From Alphaproteobacteria bacterium (lineage in GTDB: Bacteria > Pseudomonadota > Alphaproteobacteria > Micavibrionales > Micavibrionaceae): a stretch of DNA of 53,871 nt. The notes beneath the pieces are model-generated. The model saw only the letters and a program-made list of their open reading frames with translations, ran no database searches and was not told where the DNA came from. Positions 30,798 to 40,620 of this stretch are shown here, piece by piece. The stretch lies in NCBI GenBank assembly GCA_016794305.1, contig JAEUKN010000001.1, positions 116,596 to 170,466 on the forward strand, written 5' to 3'. The position numbers and the translations under genes are program-made. The stretch's first letter is position 1. Each line of letters begins with the position of its first letter.

Positions 30798-32753
30798 CTA
30801 TGTGAGTTTCTTAATCATATCAACGATTGAGTTTGCATGTAATCCGGCTTCGACCAATTGAGCTGCCTGAGTATCATGTGATTGGAAGACATCCGGAAGG
30901 CAGAGTGTGCGAACTTTTAAACCAAAATCCAGCAATCCGTCTTGGGCCAAGAATTGCAGCACGGATGCGCCAAATCCGCCGCGCGATCCTTCTTCTACCG
31001 TGATTAAAATTTTATGAGTTTGCGCCAAGTTTTTAATGAGAGAGGAATCAAGCGGTTTCGCAAATCGTGCATCGGCCACCGTAACGCGGATATCTTCATG
31101 CTGCAGCAAATCCGCAGCATGAAGACATTCCCCAAGCATGGTTCCAATTGATAAGATGGCGATATCTTGGCCCTTTTGAACGATCCGACCTTGGCCGATT
31201 GGCAAAATGGTTGGCTGAGCATCTATAGCGCACCCCACCCCTTCACCGCGCGGAAAACGCAAGGCAATGGGCCCATCATCATAGGCCGTAGCCGTAGCCA
31301 CCATGGATTTGAGTTCGTTTTCATCACTCGGGGCCATTACCACTATATGCGGCAAACAACACAAATAAGCTAGATCAAAAGCCCCCGCATGGGTCGCCCC
31401 GTCGGCACCCACCAACCCCGCACGATCAATCGCAAAGCGCACGGGCAGGTTTTGGATGCAGACATCATGAATCAATTGATCATAACCGCGTTGTAAAAAT
31501 GTGGAATATATTGCCACAAACGGCTTGAGCCCTTCGCAGGCCAGCCCGGCCGCAAAGGTCACCGCATGTTGTTCGGCGATCCCCACATCAAAGCACCGTT
31601 TGGGAAAGATTTTGGCGAATTGATCAAGTCCTGTACCACTCAACATCGCGGCGGTAATCGCCACGATACGCGGGTCTTTTTCGGCCTCTGTTATCAAGGA
31701 TTGCGCAAAAACCTTGGTATAGGTCGGGGCGGCGGGGGTGTTTTTGGTCTGCGTGCCGGAATGCACATCAAATTTCACCACGCCGTGCATCTTGTCGGGC
31801 GCGGATTCAGCCGGGGCATAGCCCTTGCCTTTTTGCGTGATGACATGCAGCAAAATTGGGCCGTCAAGGTCGGCAGATTTTATGTTGCGCAGCATATCGA
31901 CCAGCAATCCCATATGATGGCCGTCAATCGGGCCGATATAATAAAATCCCATTTCCTCAAATAACGTACCGCTGCCGATGGCGGCGCGCGCGGTTTCCTC
32001 GGCTTTTCGGGCGACATCGCGTAAGGGTTTGGGCAGATGTTCGCCAATTTGCCTGGCAATTTCGCGCACACCGAGATATTTTTTGCTCGAAACTAGGCGG
32101 CTCAGATACCGGCTCATCGCCCCGACAGGCGGGGAGATTGACATCTCATTATCATTTAAAATCACAATCAATCGCGATTTCAAATCCCCCGCATTATTCA
32201 TGGCTTCATAGGCCATCCCGGCAGAGATCGACCCATCACCGATCACGGCTATAATATTGCGGTCTTCCCCCTTCAAATCGCGGGCCACGGCCATGCCGAG
32301 CGCGGCGGAGATCGAGGTTGAACTATGCCCCGCGCCGAACGGATCAAATTCGCTTTCCGACCGTTTGGTAAAGCCCGAAAGACCATCTTTTTGGCGGATT
32401 GTATGAATGCGGTCGCGGCGATGGGTGAGCATTTTATGCGGGTACGCCTGATGCCCCACATCCCAAATCAGGCGGTCATGCGGAGTATTAAAGACGGCGT
32501 GGAGTGCCACCGTAAGCTCAACCACGCCCAAACTTGCGCCCAAATGGCCGCCGGTTTTGGAAACGGATTGGATCAATTCATCGCGCAGATCATCCGCGCA
32601 TTTTTGCAAATCATCAATATGGCCGCGCTCAAGAAGGTCGCGCAAATCGGCAGGATCGTCAATCTTGCTGTTGCGTCCCGTATAGTCTGTTTGCCCGCTT
32701 TCGCTGCGGGCATCCTCATCATAATGCGGTTCAAGTTTATAAATTTTTGCCAT
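30798..32753 (-). CDS. dxs: 1-deoxy-D-xylulose-5-phosphate synthase
   Basis: Dxs condenses pyruvate and glyceraldehyde-3-phosphate in the first step of the MEP isoprenoid pathway, using thiamine diphosphate. The 651-residue length is typical. The TPP motif [18 protein letters not shown]...[10 protein letters not shown], the catalytic histidines in [14 protein letters not shown], and the transketolase regions [14 protein letters not shown] and [14 protein letters not shown] are clear. It is the first gene of a minus-strand run with pepA and mutS and lies divergent to a TlpA gene with 114 bp between. The commonly adjacent xseB/ispA genes are absent. Confidence 0.95.
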   Translation of the reverse strand: MAKIYKLEPHYDEDARSESGQTDYTGRNSKIDDPADLRDLLERGHIDDLQKCADDLRDELIQSVSKTGGHLGASLGVVELTVALHAVFNTPHDRLIWDVGHQAYPHKMLTHRRDRIHTIRQKDGLSGFTKRSESEFDPFGAGHSSTSISAALGMAVARDLKGEDRNIIAVIGDGSISAGMAYEAMNNAGDLKSRLIVILNDNEMSISPPVGAMSRYLSRLVSSKKYLGVREIARQIGEHLPKPLRDVARKAEETARAAIGSGTLFEEMGFYYIGPIDGHHMGLLVDMLRNIKSADLDGPILLHVITQKGKGYAPAESAPDKMHGVVKFDVHSGTQTKNTPAAPTYTKVFAQSLITEAEKDPRIVAITAAMLSGTGLDQFAKIFPKRCFDVGIAEQHAVTFAAGLACEGLKPFVAIYSTFLQRGYDQLIHDVCIQNLPVRFAIDRAGLVGADGATHAGAFDLAYLCCLPHIVVMAPSDENELKSMVATATAYDDGPIALRFPRGEGVGCAIDAQPTILPIGQGRIVQKGQDIAILSIGTMLGECLHAADLLQHEDIRVTVADARFAKPLDSSLIKNLAQTHKILITVEEGSRGGFGASVLQFLAQDGLLDFGLKVRTLCLPDVFQSHDTQAAQLVEAGLHANSIVDMIKKLT

Positions 32754-32867
32754 GATCTTTATTTAATGATTTTTGATGATTTTGTCACGCTTTACTGTAT
32801 AGTTGGGAGAGTATAGTTGGGGCAATGTCCTCCTTTCGAAATTTTTCCATCCATATTGATATGGCTC

Positions 32868-33494
32868 ATGAAACGTAATTTATTGATTTTCCTCTCAGTT
32901 TTGGTGTTTGTGTTCGTGGCTGATCGTGTCATGAATTATTATTATGATCGCGCACCCATCGACAAAAAAATGGCCCTGAAAGGCGAAATTTCCCAAACCG
33001 CGCTAACTGAGACCAAAGAGACCCCGAAGGCCATGGGAAAAATCACAGATATTCCCAACTTTGCCCTGAATAGTTTGGATGGCAAAGCCTATCATTTGGA
33101 TGATTTTAAAGGGAAAATTGTACTCATGAATTTCTGGGCGACATGGTGCGCGCCGTGTGTGGTGGAGTTTCCCAAACTTCTGAAACTGGCCAAGGCGCAT
33201 CCGGATATGGTGGTGGTCTTGCTCTCAAGTGATATCGGGCGCAAAAATATTCAGGATTTTATCGCGCGGCAACCTCAAGAGATTGGGGCTCTCACCAAGC
33301 TGCCCAATGTCATCATCGCCAAGGATCAACGTAGCGCCGTGACAGCCGGAATTTTTCAAACCTATAAATTGCCCGAAACGGTCATTCTTGATCAGGACGG
33401 ACAATTTATGCGCAAAATAGTGGGGGATATTGATTGGTTGGCCGCAGATATTCAGGATTATTTCCGCAAGATATCCGCCCAAAGGGAGGATTAA
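32868..33494 (+). CDS. TlpA/ResA-type membrane-anchored thioredoxin
   Basis: The 208-residue protein has an N-terminal hydrophobic anchor (residues 4-20) and a periplasmic thioredoxin fold with the CxxC motif WCAPC after VLMNFWAT, as in TlpA/ResA redoxins. These reduce disulfides of apocytochromes or copper-site proteins. ATG 32868 gives a normal short cytoplasmic start; an upstream in-frame start would add 17 residues. Its end converges on ccoS with 4 bp between. Proximity to ccoS is in keeping with a cytochrome oxidase maturation role, but this is inferred. Confidence 0.85.
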   Translation: MKRNLLIFLSVLVFVFVADRVMNYYYDRAPIDKKMALKGEISQTALTETKETPKAMGKITDIPNFALNSLDGKAYHLDDFKGKIVLMNFWATWCAPCVVEFPKLLKLAKAHPDMVVVLLSSDIGRKNIQDFIARQPQEIGALTKLPNVIIAKDQRSAVTAGIFQTYKLPETVILDQDGQFMRKIVGDIDWLAADIQDYFRKISAQRED

Positions 33495-33498
33495 TGAG

Positions 33499-33681
33499 CT
33501 ATTTCGATTGGACGTGGTGATCATTCTCAAGCGGTTTTGACCCATCCTCATCAATCAAGATACGATGCGCGGCACCTTCTAAATCTTCGTATTGGCCACT
33601 GCGAATGGTCCAGATAAAAAAGATCAATCCGCACAGACCCAAAAATAAGGCGAGGGGTATCAAATATTCCAAAACCGACAT
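33499..33681 (-). CDS. ccoS: cbb3-type cytochrome oxidase assembly protein CcoS
   Basis: A 60-residue protein with one membrane helix (IPLALFLGLCGLIFFIW) followed by the hallmark RSGQYEDLEGAAHRIL and an acidic tail. CcoS is needed to insert cofactors into the high-affinity cbb3 oxidase. ATG 33681 is preferred because GGATGGG lies a few bases before it; another ATG three codons upstream is possible. It is an orphan here: no ccoNOPQ or ccoGHI genes are adjacent, although ccoS usually closes the ccoGHIS operon. Confidence 0.85.
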   Translation of the reverse strand: MSVLEYLIPLALFLGLCGLIFFIWTIRSGQYEDLEGAAHRILIDEDGSKPLENDHHVQSK

Positions 33682-33756
33682 AGTGCCCATCCATTAAGAT
33701 TTTACATTGCCATTTTCCTGCAAAGCCAGAACTTTTAGCCTTGATTGGACGGCGTG

Positions 33757-33775
33757 AGGGCTGCTGTGTAGCCCT
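33757..33775. terminator. Possible terminator hairpin between ccoS and the hybrid kinase
   Basis: AGGGCT (33757-33762) and AGCCCT (33770-33775) form a six-base stem with a seven-base loop. The plus strand continues with TATTCTTA rather than a clean T-run. It lies just past the stop codon of the minus-strand kinase, so it may end that transcript. Weak support. Confidence 0.35.
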
Positions 33776-33780
33776 TATTC

Positions 33781-36700
33781 TTACTTAGCCTGATTTTGGG
33801 TCTGAATCCAGCTATTTAAACTTTGGCGGGCGATTGAGTAACGCTCCCCTAGATAATCAGTGGCTTCTTTGGCCGCGTCAAGATTATTTTCTTTGGCGGC
33901 ATTTTCGATGGCGGTGCAGAGCCGCTGGACTTCAATAAACCCGAAATTCGCGGCCATACCTTTAAACTCATGGGCGCGGGCACGAAGTTCAATGGCATTT
34001 TGTGAAAGAAATGCTTTTCCTATGGCTGCGATCAGTTCTTCTGCCTTTTCATGGAATCCGTTCAGTAATTCTTGTACGGTTTCAAATGGAAGGTTGAGGA
34101 TTAAGGATTTTAGCATCGCCTCGTCCAGACCGTATAAATCTAGTGGCTCGTGGGTCAAGGGAAGGGTTTGATCTTGAACAATTCCGGCGCGTTTTTCTTG
34201 CTCTTCAAATTGCTTGACTGCCAGTGCGAAGGAATCTTCATCTTCGTCGCCCAAATCACCAAAGTCAAAATTTGTGATTGCGTCATCCCGCAGGATTTTA
34301 TCTTCTTCCGCCGGAAAAGTGTCGTTTTCAGCCATTACTTGGTCATCTATACCTTCGTTTGATAGCGAAGTTTCAGATGCGAGTGCGTCCTGAGAGGCAA
34401 TCATCGCATCCCATTCCAGCTCTGCCGCACTGGGTTCCTCCGCGGGTGAGCCTGTTAAATCCGCGATTAAATTTTTATTCCACGGAAACTCAATTTGCCC
34501 ATCGGCCTTGAGTAATAATTCCGAGATTTTTTCCATGGTGATGGGTTTGGGCGCAAAGTCATTCATCCCCACATCCTGATAATTGCGCAAATCTTGCGAT
34601 CCAATATTACCGGTTAGGGCCGCGATAGGAATCTGGGATTTGTGAGAGAGGGGCAGGGCGCGGATTTTTTCGGTAACCTCCACCCCGCTCATATCCGGAA
34701 GCTCGATATCCATCAAAATCAGATCAAAATTATTTTGGGCGACAAGATTAAGGGCTTCTTCACCGTTACTGGCGGTCAGGCTTGAAACGCGGTGTTTGTT
34801 GAGGAATCCGACAATAACCTTTTGGTTGATCCCATTATCATCCACCACCAGAATGTTGAGTGGCCGTTGATAGCTGACGGTTTCTTGCGATATGGCTGCG
34901 CTGCCGCCTTGCTCATCATGAGTTTCCTCACCCATCGGCAAGTTCAGGGTAAAGAAGAAGGTGCTGCCTTCGCCCTCTTTACTGCTGATGCTGATGCCCC
35001 CGCCCATGGTTTCAATCAGGCGTTTACAGATAGCGAGACCCAGCCCTGTCCCGCCATATTTTCGGCTGATACTGCTATTGGCTTGCGAGAATGGCATAAA
35101 TAATCGCCGTTGGGCTTCGGGGGTTATTCCAATCCCTGAGTCCTGAACCGCGAAGTAAAGTTGATAGATGTTTTGCGCCAATAGCTCTTCGTTTGAGAGA
35201 TTGAGGATTTTGAGGTAAACCTTACCATTGCTGGTAAATTTGATGGCGTTGTTCAGTAAGTTGAGGATCACCTGGCGCAATCTTGTTGGGTCACAACGCA
35301 CCCAGGTTGGCACAGTTGGGTCCATCTCCAACACCAGATCAATGCCCTTGGTGGCGGCGTGACCGTTCATCAACGTGTGAATACTGCGCGCCAAACGTCG
35401 CAGATCACAGTTGATAATCTCCAGCTCCATCTTGCCGCTTTCAATCTTCTCATAGTCTAAGATGTCGTTGAGCAGAGCCAGCATCGCATCGCCTGAATCC
35501 TTCATGGTGAAGATATATTCACGTTGTTCTTTGGTAATGGGAGTGTCTTGTAATAATCGCAACATCCCCATAATGCCGGTCATGGGGGTACGGATTTCAT
35601 GGCTCACAATGGCAAGAAATGCAGATTTTGCGCGATTGGCCTCATCCGCGGCTTCTTTGGACCGGCGCATTTCTTCGGTTTGGTGGGCTGCCTGCACCTG
35701 CATTTCCGCCATGCTTTCACGCTCTTTTTCCAAGATCATGATCAAGCGTTTATGTTCGGAAAGCTCCTTGGCTTCATGCAAAGGGGTGGAGATCACCTTG
35801 TCAAATTCTTCGTCATAAATGGTATTTTTAATCACCAGATTTTTTGATTGGTCGGATTTGCTGCTGCTGCGTGCAGGATAGAGCAAAATAGAAGACAAAA
35901 TAGCGGCACTGAGGAATAACTCACCTCCGCTCAACATACTCTCGGAACCGGGGAGGAGGTCTAAGCAGAGTGCGCAATTCCACAACGCAAATAACGCCAG
36001 AAAACTGGAGGTCATGGCAATGCTGAGCAAATCCCTGCGGAAGCCGTCAAAAATATAGGGCCAGGTCATAATGGCGGCAAATAAACATGCAACGCCAAAA
36101 GGACCGTAAATCAGGAAGGTCGCAATGACCGGCACCATGTGCAGCATGATGAGTCCGGCCAAGTTGGAAATTAAAAATAAGGCAGATGATCCAATAATTA
36201 ATGAAAGCGGAAACTGTGTTTTAACCTGCGGGCTAAAGGCCAAGGCCATCAGGAGTAAATAGGCATGGAACAGCCAGGTGAGGTGAATAAACACATCCGA
36301 ATTGACATTCGGATTATAGAGATAGGATGAGACATAAAGGTGATTAACAAAACAGGATAGCCACAATAAGGCAAGCATTAAATCGGAAAGCCGTAAGTGG
36401 AAACGAAACTGTACCAGAAAAAACAAAAATCCCAGCAGCGTAAGGCAGTTCATGACCCAACCGGTCCATAATGTAAAAGGCGTTTCGTTGCGTGGATTAA
36501 TCAAGCCCGGCTTGATAATGGTTAAAACTCCTGCTGCACTTTCCATCTTAGCGAGCAGATAGGTCGTCATACGTTCATGGGCAACAATACTGAAACGTGC
36601 CGGAACCAACGACCCTTTTTCTTCATAATTTGACGCATTAAAAATATATTTTTGGGTATTGAGATCATAGAGCGAGAAATTTTTCAACAGCCCGTACCGC

Positions 36701-37131
36701 CCCTCCCAAGGTGAGCCAAACGAGAGTTTCCAATCCGTGTAATTGCTAATGCTGGAAATCGGGATAACGATCCAGATGGTCTTGCCGGACGTTCCCATAT
36801 TGTAATATGGTTCGTGCCAGCGATATTTGCCCAATTCATTACCGGTAATGATTTTGGCGATGTCATCGTTGGTATAGGGCTGTTCGCCTTCTTCGATCAC
36901 ATAGAGCTTTCCATCAAAGGAAATTTTGGGGCTTAAATCATTCAGGATGACGGCGTCAGAGGCACCAAAATCGCTCTCCTGGGCTCGCGCGGATAACGAA
37001 AGACAGCATAAAGAGGTCGCAATGAGCAAGGTGTAGAAAACCGCATAGAACAGCCACACTCGCAAACACTTGTGAATCCCGAGCCTTGTGAAAATATGAT
37101 TCCTGAAAATATAGGCTATCTGATAAGCCAT
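33781..37131 (-). CDS. Hybrid histidine kinase, 7TM-DISM type, with receiver and Hpt domains
   Basis: This 1116-residue inner-membrane sensor has a leader helix (about 25-48), an extracellular DISM-like beta domain (about 55-205), seven membrane helices (about 220-420), a coiled coil (450-500), a HisKA domain with His511 in VSHEIRTPMTG, an HATPase with N-box LLNNAIKF and GGTGLGL, a receiver with Asp808 in LILMDIELPD, an acidic linker of about 110 residues and an Hpt domain with His1054 in AHEFKGMAANFGF. Phosphate can therefore pass His-Asp-His within one protein to an unseen response regulator. The 7TM-DISM sensor often binds carbohydrate-like ligands. A full TTAA-N7-TTAA site lies 85 bp upstream, so CtrA may control it. 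The single-domain receivers in this window are possible partners. Confidence 0.92.
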   Translation of the reverse strand: MAYQIAYIFRNHIFTRLGIHKCLRVWLFYAVFYTLLIATSLCCLSLSARAQESDFGASDAVILNDLSPKISFDGKLYVIEEGEQPYTNDDIAKIITGNELGKYRWHEPYYNMGTSGKTIWIVIPISSISNYTDWKLSFGSPWEGRYGLLKNFSLYDLNTQKYIFNASNYEEKGSLVPARFSIVAHERMTTYLLAKMESAAGVLTIIKPGLINPRNETPFTLWTGWVMNCLTLLGFLFFLVQFRFHLRLSDLMLALLWLSCFVNHLYVSSYLYNPNVNSDVFIHLTWLFHAYLLLMALAFSPQVKTQFPLSLIIGSSALFLISNLAGLIMLHMVPVIATFLIYGPFGVACLFAAIMTWPYIFDGFRRDLLSIAMTSSFLALFALWNCALCLDLLPGSESMLSGGELFLSAAILSSILLYPARSSSKSDQSKNLVIKNTIYDEEFDKVISTPLHEAKELSEHKRLIMILEKERESMAEMQVQAAHQTEEMRRSKEAADEANRAKSAFLAIVSHEIRTPMTGIMGMLRLLQDTPITKEQREYIFTMKDSGDAMLALLNDILDYEKIESGKMELEIINCDLRRLARSIHTLMNGHAATKGIDLVLEMDPTVPTWVRCDPTRLRQVILNLLNNAIKFTSNGKVYLKILNLSNEELLAQNIYQLYFAVQDSGIGITPEAQRRLFMPFSQANSSISRKYGGTGLGLAICKRLIETMGGGISISSKEGEGSTFFFTLNLPMGEETHDEQGGSAAISQETVSYQRPLNILVVDDNGINQKVIVGFLNKHRVSSLTASNGEEALNLVAQNNFDLILMDIELPDMSGVEVTEKIRALPLSHKSQIPIAALTGNIGSQDLRNYQDVGMNDFAPKPITMEKISELLLKADGQIEFPWNKNLIADLTGSPAEEPSAAELEWDAMIASQDALASETSLSNEGIDDQVMAENDTFPAEEDKILRDDAITNFDFGDLGDEDEDSFALAVKQFEEQEKRAGIVQDQTLPLTHEPLDLYGLDEAMLKSLILNLPFETVQELLNGFHEKAEELIAAIGKAFLSQNAIELRARAHEFKGMAANFGFIEVQRLCTAIENAAKENNLDAAKEATDYLGERYSIARQSLNSWIQTQNQAK

Positions 37132-37215
37132 TGGTGATTTCGTCTTTCAGAATTGCAAAAATACTATGCTGCGGAGTCGCTGACACCATATCAAAATTCT
37201 GCCCAAACCCGCTCT

Positions 37216-37230
37216 TTAACCATCGGTTAA
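37216..37230. promoter_or_regulatory. CtrA-type binding site TTAA-N7-TTAA
   Basis: TTAACCATCGGTTAA is a perfect match to the alphaproteobacterial CtrA consensus TTAA-N7-TTAA and includes TTAACC. It lies in the 348-bp divergent gap between the hybrid kinase (85 bp from its start) and the MFS gene (250 bp away), so control of the kinase is more likely. The rest of the gap is AT-rich and without a recognised gene. A CpdR homologue at 40851 supports a CtrA pathway in this organism. Confidence 0.5.
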
Positions 37231-37450
37231 AAGTATTAAAATCTGGTATATATAGCATTCATATAGGCGTTGTTTGTGTTAGGAAAATAGGCTCTAAGAT
37301 AGGATTTGTTACCATAAGATAAATTTTGACGTAAATTAAAATGTTATGCTTACCACCCATCAGATTTTAAATGAGCAGTAACGCCGGAACAGAAAAAGAC
37401 GAACTTATGAGGCTTTTTTTGCATATCTGGCGAATTTCAAATGATTTGAT

Positions 37451-37463
37451 TGATTATTAATCA
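37451..37463. promoter_or_regulatory. Palindrome upstream of the MFS gene
   Basis: TGATTATTAATCA is a perfect 13-base palindrome ending 16 bases before the MFS start codon. Its position suits an operator or a translation-region site for a dimeric regulator. No known regulator site is matched, and AT-rich palindromes arise by chance. Confidence 0.25.
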
Positions 37464-37479
37464 GATGATATGAACATTC

Positions 37480-38739
37480 ATGAAATTCGAACGATTACAT
37501 ATTTTTGAGCATACTGCGGCGGGGAGACGGCTGCTGCGTCGTAATTTTTGGCTTATGGGGTTGAATGAATTTTTGGGCGGGTTCATCCTCTATTTTTCAA
37601 TTTCTGTCTTGTATTATGCTCATATTACCGGATCTTATGCTCAGGCAATGATGGTTTTTTCCTGTGCCGCGATTGCCGCGTTTCTTTTTGAAATTCCCAC
37701 GGGGATTTTATCGGATACATGGGGACGGCGGAAAACTCTCATTCTGGGATGTGTATTTGATTTTGCAGCAGTATTTTCCTTTTGGTTGGCCGGGACTTTA
37801 TCGTGGGAGTATGCCTATCTTTTGCTTTATTTGGGCGGATGTTTCAGGGGGCTCGGCAATGCTTTGTTTTCGGGTAACAATTATGCGTTGCTTTATGAAA
37901 CCGCGCGCTCCCTAAAACAAACACACCGGATTGGGCATATTTTAGGAAAAACAAACTCCATGGGACAGCTGGGGTTGGTTATATCCGGCATTATAGCTTT
38001 CGGCTTAATATGGTTTGGGGCCCCATATCATCTGTTATACACTCTGACGTTAATTCCGATTGGGCTAAATATTGCGGTTGCCTATATGGTGGTGGAACCG
38101 ATTGCCATTCCTGCGGGTGACCATTACAAGCATAGATCGCCCTTCGCGCATTTTGCGCAATCTTTCAAATATATATGGCATCATCAGGATTTGCGTACGA
38201 TGGGAATTATCTCTTCGCTTATCAACGGGCTTGGGATGGCGGCACATGATATTATGCCGAAATTTATTTCCACGCTTTGGCCTGCCTGGGCATTACCTTT
38301 ATATCGGTTGGGACAAAATGCACTCGGCACTTTAAGTTTTTGGGTTTCTGGGGTTCTGGTGTCTAAATTCTCTCCGTTCAAAAGCTTGATCATCGCAAGT
38401 TCGTGTTCGGGGGTTTTATCCCTCCTTGCCTTTGGGACATCTAAAATTTTCTCACCTTTCATACTATATTTGACACAAGTTTTTTGGGCTTGGGGCCAAG
38501 TGGCTGAGCAGAGTGTGATCCAGAGTCGCGCCTCTGCCCATCATCGGTCAACAATTGGATCAGTTTTTTCGTTTTTGAGTAATATTGCCATCGCGGTGTT
38601 TTCGCCTTTGGTTGGACTTTTGGCTGACTGCTATGGCATCAAGACAGCATTGATGATTTTCTCGGTTTTAAGCATTTTCATCGCGCTGTTCTACCTTCCT
38701 TTCGTGCTTAAGAATCAGGGGCAGAATTCAAATCCCTGA
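37480..38739 (+). CDS. MFS transporter
   Basis: A 419-residue permease with about twelve hydrophobic helices and the MFS motif A-like GILSDTWGRRKTLILG after the second helix. The pattern fits a drug or small-molecule exporter. It ends 10 bp before the end of an AraC regulator on the other strand. It sits in an AT-rich accessory patch. A 3' fragment of a closely related gene lies at 44715, inside the mobile cassette, so at least two copies once existed. No substrate can be named. Confidence 0.88.
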   Translation: MKFERLHIFEHTAAGRRLLRRNFWLMGLNEFLGGFILYFSISVLYYAHITGSYAQAMMVFSCAAIAAFLFEIPTGILSDTWGRRKTLILGCVFDFAAVFSFWLAGTLSWEYAYLLLYLGGCFRGLGNALFSGNNYALLYETARSLKQTHRIGHILGKTNSMGQLGLVISGIIAFGLIWFGAPYHLLYTLTLIPIGLNIAVAYMVVEPIAIPAGDHYKHRSPFAHFAQSFKYIWHHQDLRTMGIISSLINGLGMAAHDIMPKFISTLWPAWALPLYRLGQNALGTLSFWVSGVLVSKFSPFKSLIIASSCSGVLSLLAFGTSKIFSPFILYLTQVFWAWGQVAEQSVIQSRASAHHRSTIGSVFSFLSNIAIAVFSPLVGLLADCYGIKTALMIFSVLSIFIALFYLPFVLKNQGQNSNP

Positions 38740-38749
38740 GACATTCACT

Positions 38750-39523
38750 TTACGCCGCATCTGAATGATGGGGGTATCTTAAAAAATCACTGGGTGCGGC
38801 ATTCAAAGTAGAAACAAATTGTCTGTAAAATGAGGTATAGCTTGCAAACCCTACTTTTTTACAAGCATCTTGTACCCCGCCACCCAAAGAAATGAGCTTT
38901 AATGCTTCAAAAACACGCAATTTATTACGAAAAGATATTGGGCTGACTCCAAATATATTACCAAACAAGTAGGCCGCTGTTGAACTTGGGATACCCAACC
39001 GCTTATAAACCTCTAATATGTCTGTTTCTTCATAAAAATTGTCTAAAAGATACTCTCCCAAAACTCTTGTCACATCTTTTTTATGATAAAATGGAAGCGT
39101 TATCAGTTTCTTATCCGACAAAATATCAATATATTCATCAGAGCTTTCTAAAACCAAACTGTCAAAGCCAGGTAACAAGGCGCATTCTTTAGAAATATTT
39201 TTGACGTCTGTATGCGCGTAGACATAAGCCTTCCATATAGATAGTCCCTTCGGGTACACCCATTTTATAAAACATCCCGGTGCGGCATAAAATGTCACAC
39301 CACTATAAAGCTTAATTTTTTTATGCCCTAATATCGCATAGACAGGTCGATCTACCGGATTTTCGAATCTATATATCATCGAATAATCTGGGTAAATATC
39401 GTTTTTAACTGCAACATTTTTAAAAAATTCAGCCCTTTCCATAAAATTAAAATTTTGCTCAATAACCGATCCGTTCAAAAAGTAATCACCTTTTTCTATT
39501 CGGTATGGTAAATAAGTATTCAT
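38750..39523 (-). CDS. AraC-family transcriptional regulator
   Basis: The 257-residue protein has a beta-rich N-terminal sensing part (including a cupin-like VTFYAAPGCFIKWVYPKG) and a C-terminal AraC DNA-binding domain with two helix-turn-helices. The second is KLISLGGGVQDACKKVGFASYTSFYRQF, followed by P-x-D/E-F. The coding sequence is markedly AT-rich compared with neighbours, a sign of transfer. It is tail to tail with the MFS gene, which it may regulate. A homologous C-terminal piece survives at 21345. The MITE at 39576 lies 52 bp upstream of its start, so the promoter region is reduced to that gap or lies within the element. Confidence 0.85.
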   Translation of the reverse strand: MNTYLPYRIEKGDYFLNGSVIEQNFNFMERAEFFKNVAVKNDIYPDYSMIYRFENPVDRPVYAILGHKKIKLYSGVTFYAAPGCFIKWVYPKGLSIWKAYVYAHTDVKNISKECALLPGFDSLVLESSDEYIDILSDKKLITLPFYHKKDVTRVLGEYLLDNFYEETDILEVYKRLGIPSSTAAYLFGNIFGVSPISFRNKLRVFEALKLISLGGGVQDACKKVGFASYTSFYRQFVSTLNAAPSDFLRYPHHSDAA

Positions 39524-39575
39524 TTTACGAAATATTATCGCGCGGGGCTGTATTATTAATAATATATTATTCTTA

Positions 39576-39719
39576 GAACCTGTTCAGAATCTCGCTGCGG
39601 CTAAGGATTTTTGCGGTTTTTCGAGAACCGCATCGGATCGTACATAGATGTACGTGAGAAGCGGAAGCGCAGAAATACCGTAAAAAGCCAACGCCGGAGT
39701 AGAGATCATGAACAGGTTC
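39576..39719. mobile_element. 144-bp MITE with inverted ends and TTA target duplication
   Basis: The left end GAACCTGTTCAGAATC (39576-39591) and the right end GATCATGAACAGGTTC (39704-39719) are inverted copies with two mismatches. Both are flanked directly by TTA (39573-39575 and 39720-39722). Inward, the similarity continues with gaps (CGCTGCGGC...GGATTTTTGCGGTTTTTC against the complement of the other arm). It has no room for a transposase. A TNA-type duplication is known for the IS1031 group of IS5-family elements, so a related IS may mobilise it; that assignment is inferred. Confidence 0.8.
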
Positions 39720-39875
39720 TTAGAAGAATGTACGCTGGATAAACAATCTACAATTCTTTGCTAACTGGCATCAAGTAGACAGTATAAAATTTTTTGTAAA
39801 AAATGCAATGTATTAACGGAAGTTATAATTTTTTCTATATTATGGAGACAGCCACTCAAGCAAAAAGGGTTCCGG

Positions 39876-40574
39876 ATGGGTAAAATTAAAAATTTTCAAA
39901 TTTTGATATTTTCGTGTCTTATTATTTTCAGTGCTGCGGCTGCCGTTTATTCCTCAGGCACTATCGCTGCCCTTGTCTTTGATGGTAATTACGGATACAA
40001 GCCATTATTCATATTCATTTTGTCAATATTAATTTTTTACATATTTACAATTGCAATTTTCAGAGCGTTCTTACATTTATTCCCACTTAAAAAAGGAGAT
40101 ATTGAGCGTGATTCTAAGGATGAGACCGTTTATCACGTATATATACTATTTTTTATAATGTGCTTTTATCCTTTAATGCGCAGTGGCTTTCTACCTTTCC
40201 CCTTGCTAAAGCTGCTATACTTGTGTCTCGGGGCAAAAATGGGAGATAATAGTTTCACCGGCGGAATTATTCATGATCCGATCTTTGTAAAAATTGGATC
40301 AAATTGTATTTTGGGACAGGGCAGTTTATTGGTGCCACATCAAATTGAGGGCGAAAAACTCTCCCATCAACCTATTATCATTGGCGATAACTGTACAATT
40401 GGGGCTCTTTCTATTATCTTTCAGGATGTAAAAATAGGAAATAATAGCATTGTAGCTGCGTCGGCCGTGGTAACGAAAGGAACGATCATCGGTGATGATG
40501 AAATATGGGGTGGTATTCCAGCAAAATTTATTAAAAAAAATCTTCCCACAAATCATGTGAACATTTCATCCTGA
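39876..40574 (+). CDS. Membrane-bound hexapeptide-repeat acyltransferase
   Basis: This 232-residue protein has three hydrophobic segments in the first 110 residues and then a left-handed beta-helix of hexapeptide repeats (IKIGSNCILGQGSLL-like, PIIIGDNCTIGALSII, VKIGNNSIVAASAVV, ending in WGGIPAKFIKKN). The last motif is typical of O-acetyl- or acyl-transferases of the maltose/serine acetyltransferase type. It may acetylate cell-surface sugars at the membrane. The gene is strongly AT-rich and isolated between the MITE and a dispersed repeat, suggesting acquisition. Start ATG 39876 follows an AAAAAGGG. Confidence 0.78.
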   Translation: MGKIKNFQILIFSCLIIFSAAAAVYSSGTIAALVFDGNYGYKPLFIFILSILIFYIFTIAIFRAFLHLFPLKKGDIERDSKDETVYHVYILFFIMCFYPLMRSGFLPFPLLKLLYLCLGAKMGDNSFTGGIIHDPIFVKIGSNCILGQGSLLVPHQIEGEKLSHQPIIIGDNCTIGALSIIFQDVKIGNNSIVAASAVVTKGTIIGDDEIWGGIPAKFIKKNLPTNHVNISS

Positions 40575-40620
40575 CCCTATACCATTTTTCATTTCATGTG
40601 CCCAAATAATTTTGGGATTT

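Noticed and set aside
34150..34511. Short plus-strand frames within the hybrid kinase
   Set aside because: Shadows of the acidic linker and receiver coding region; no independent support.
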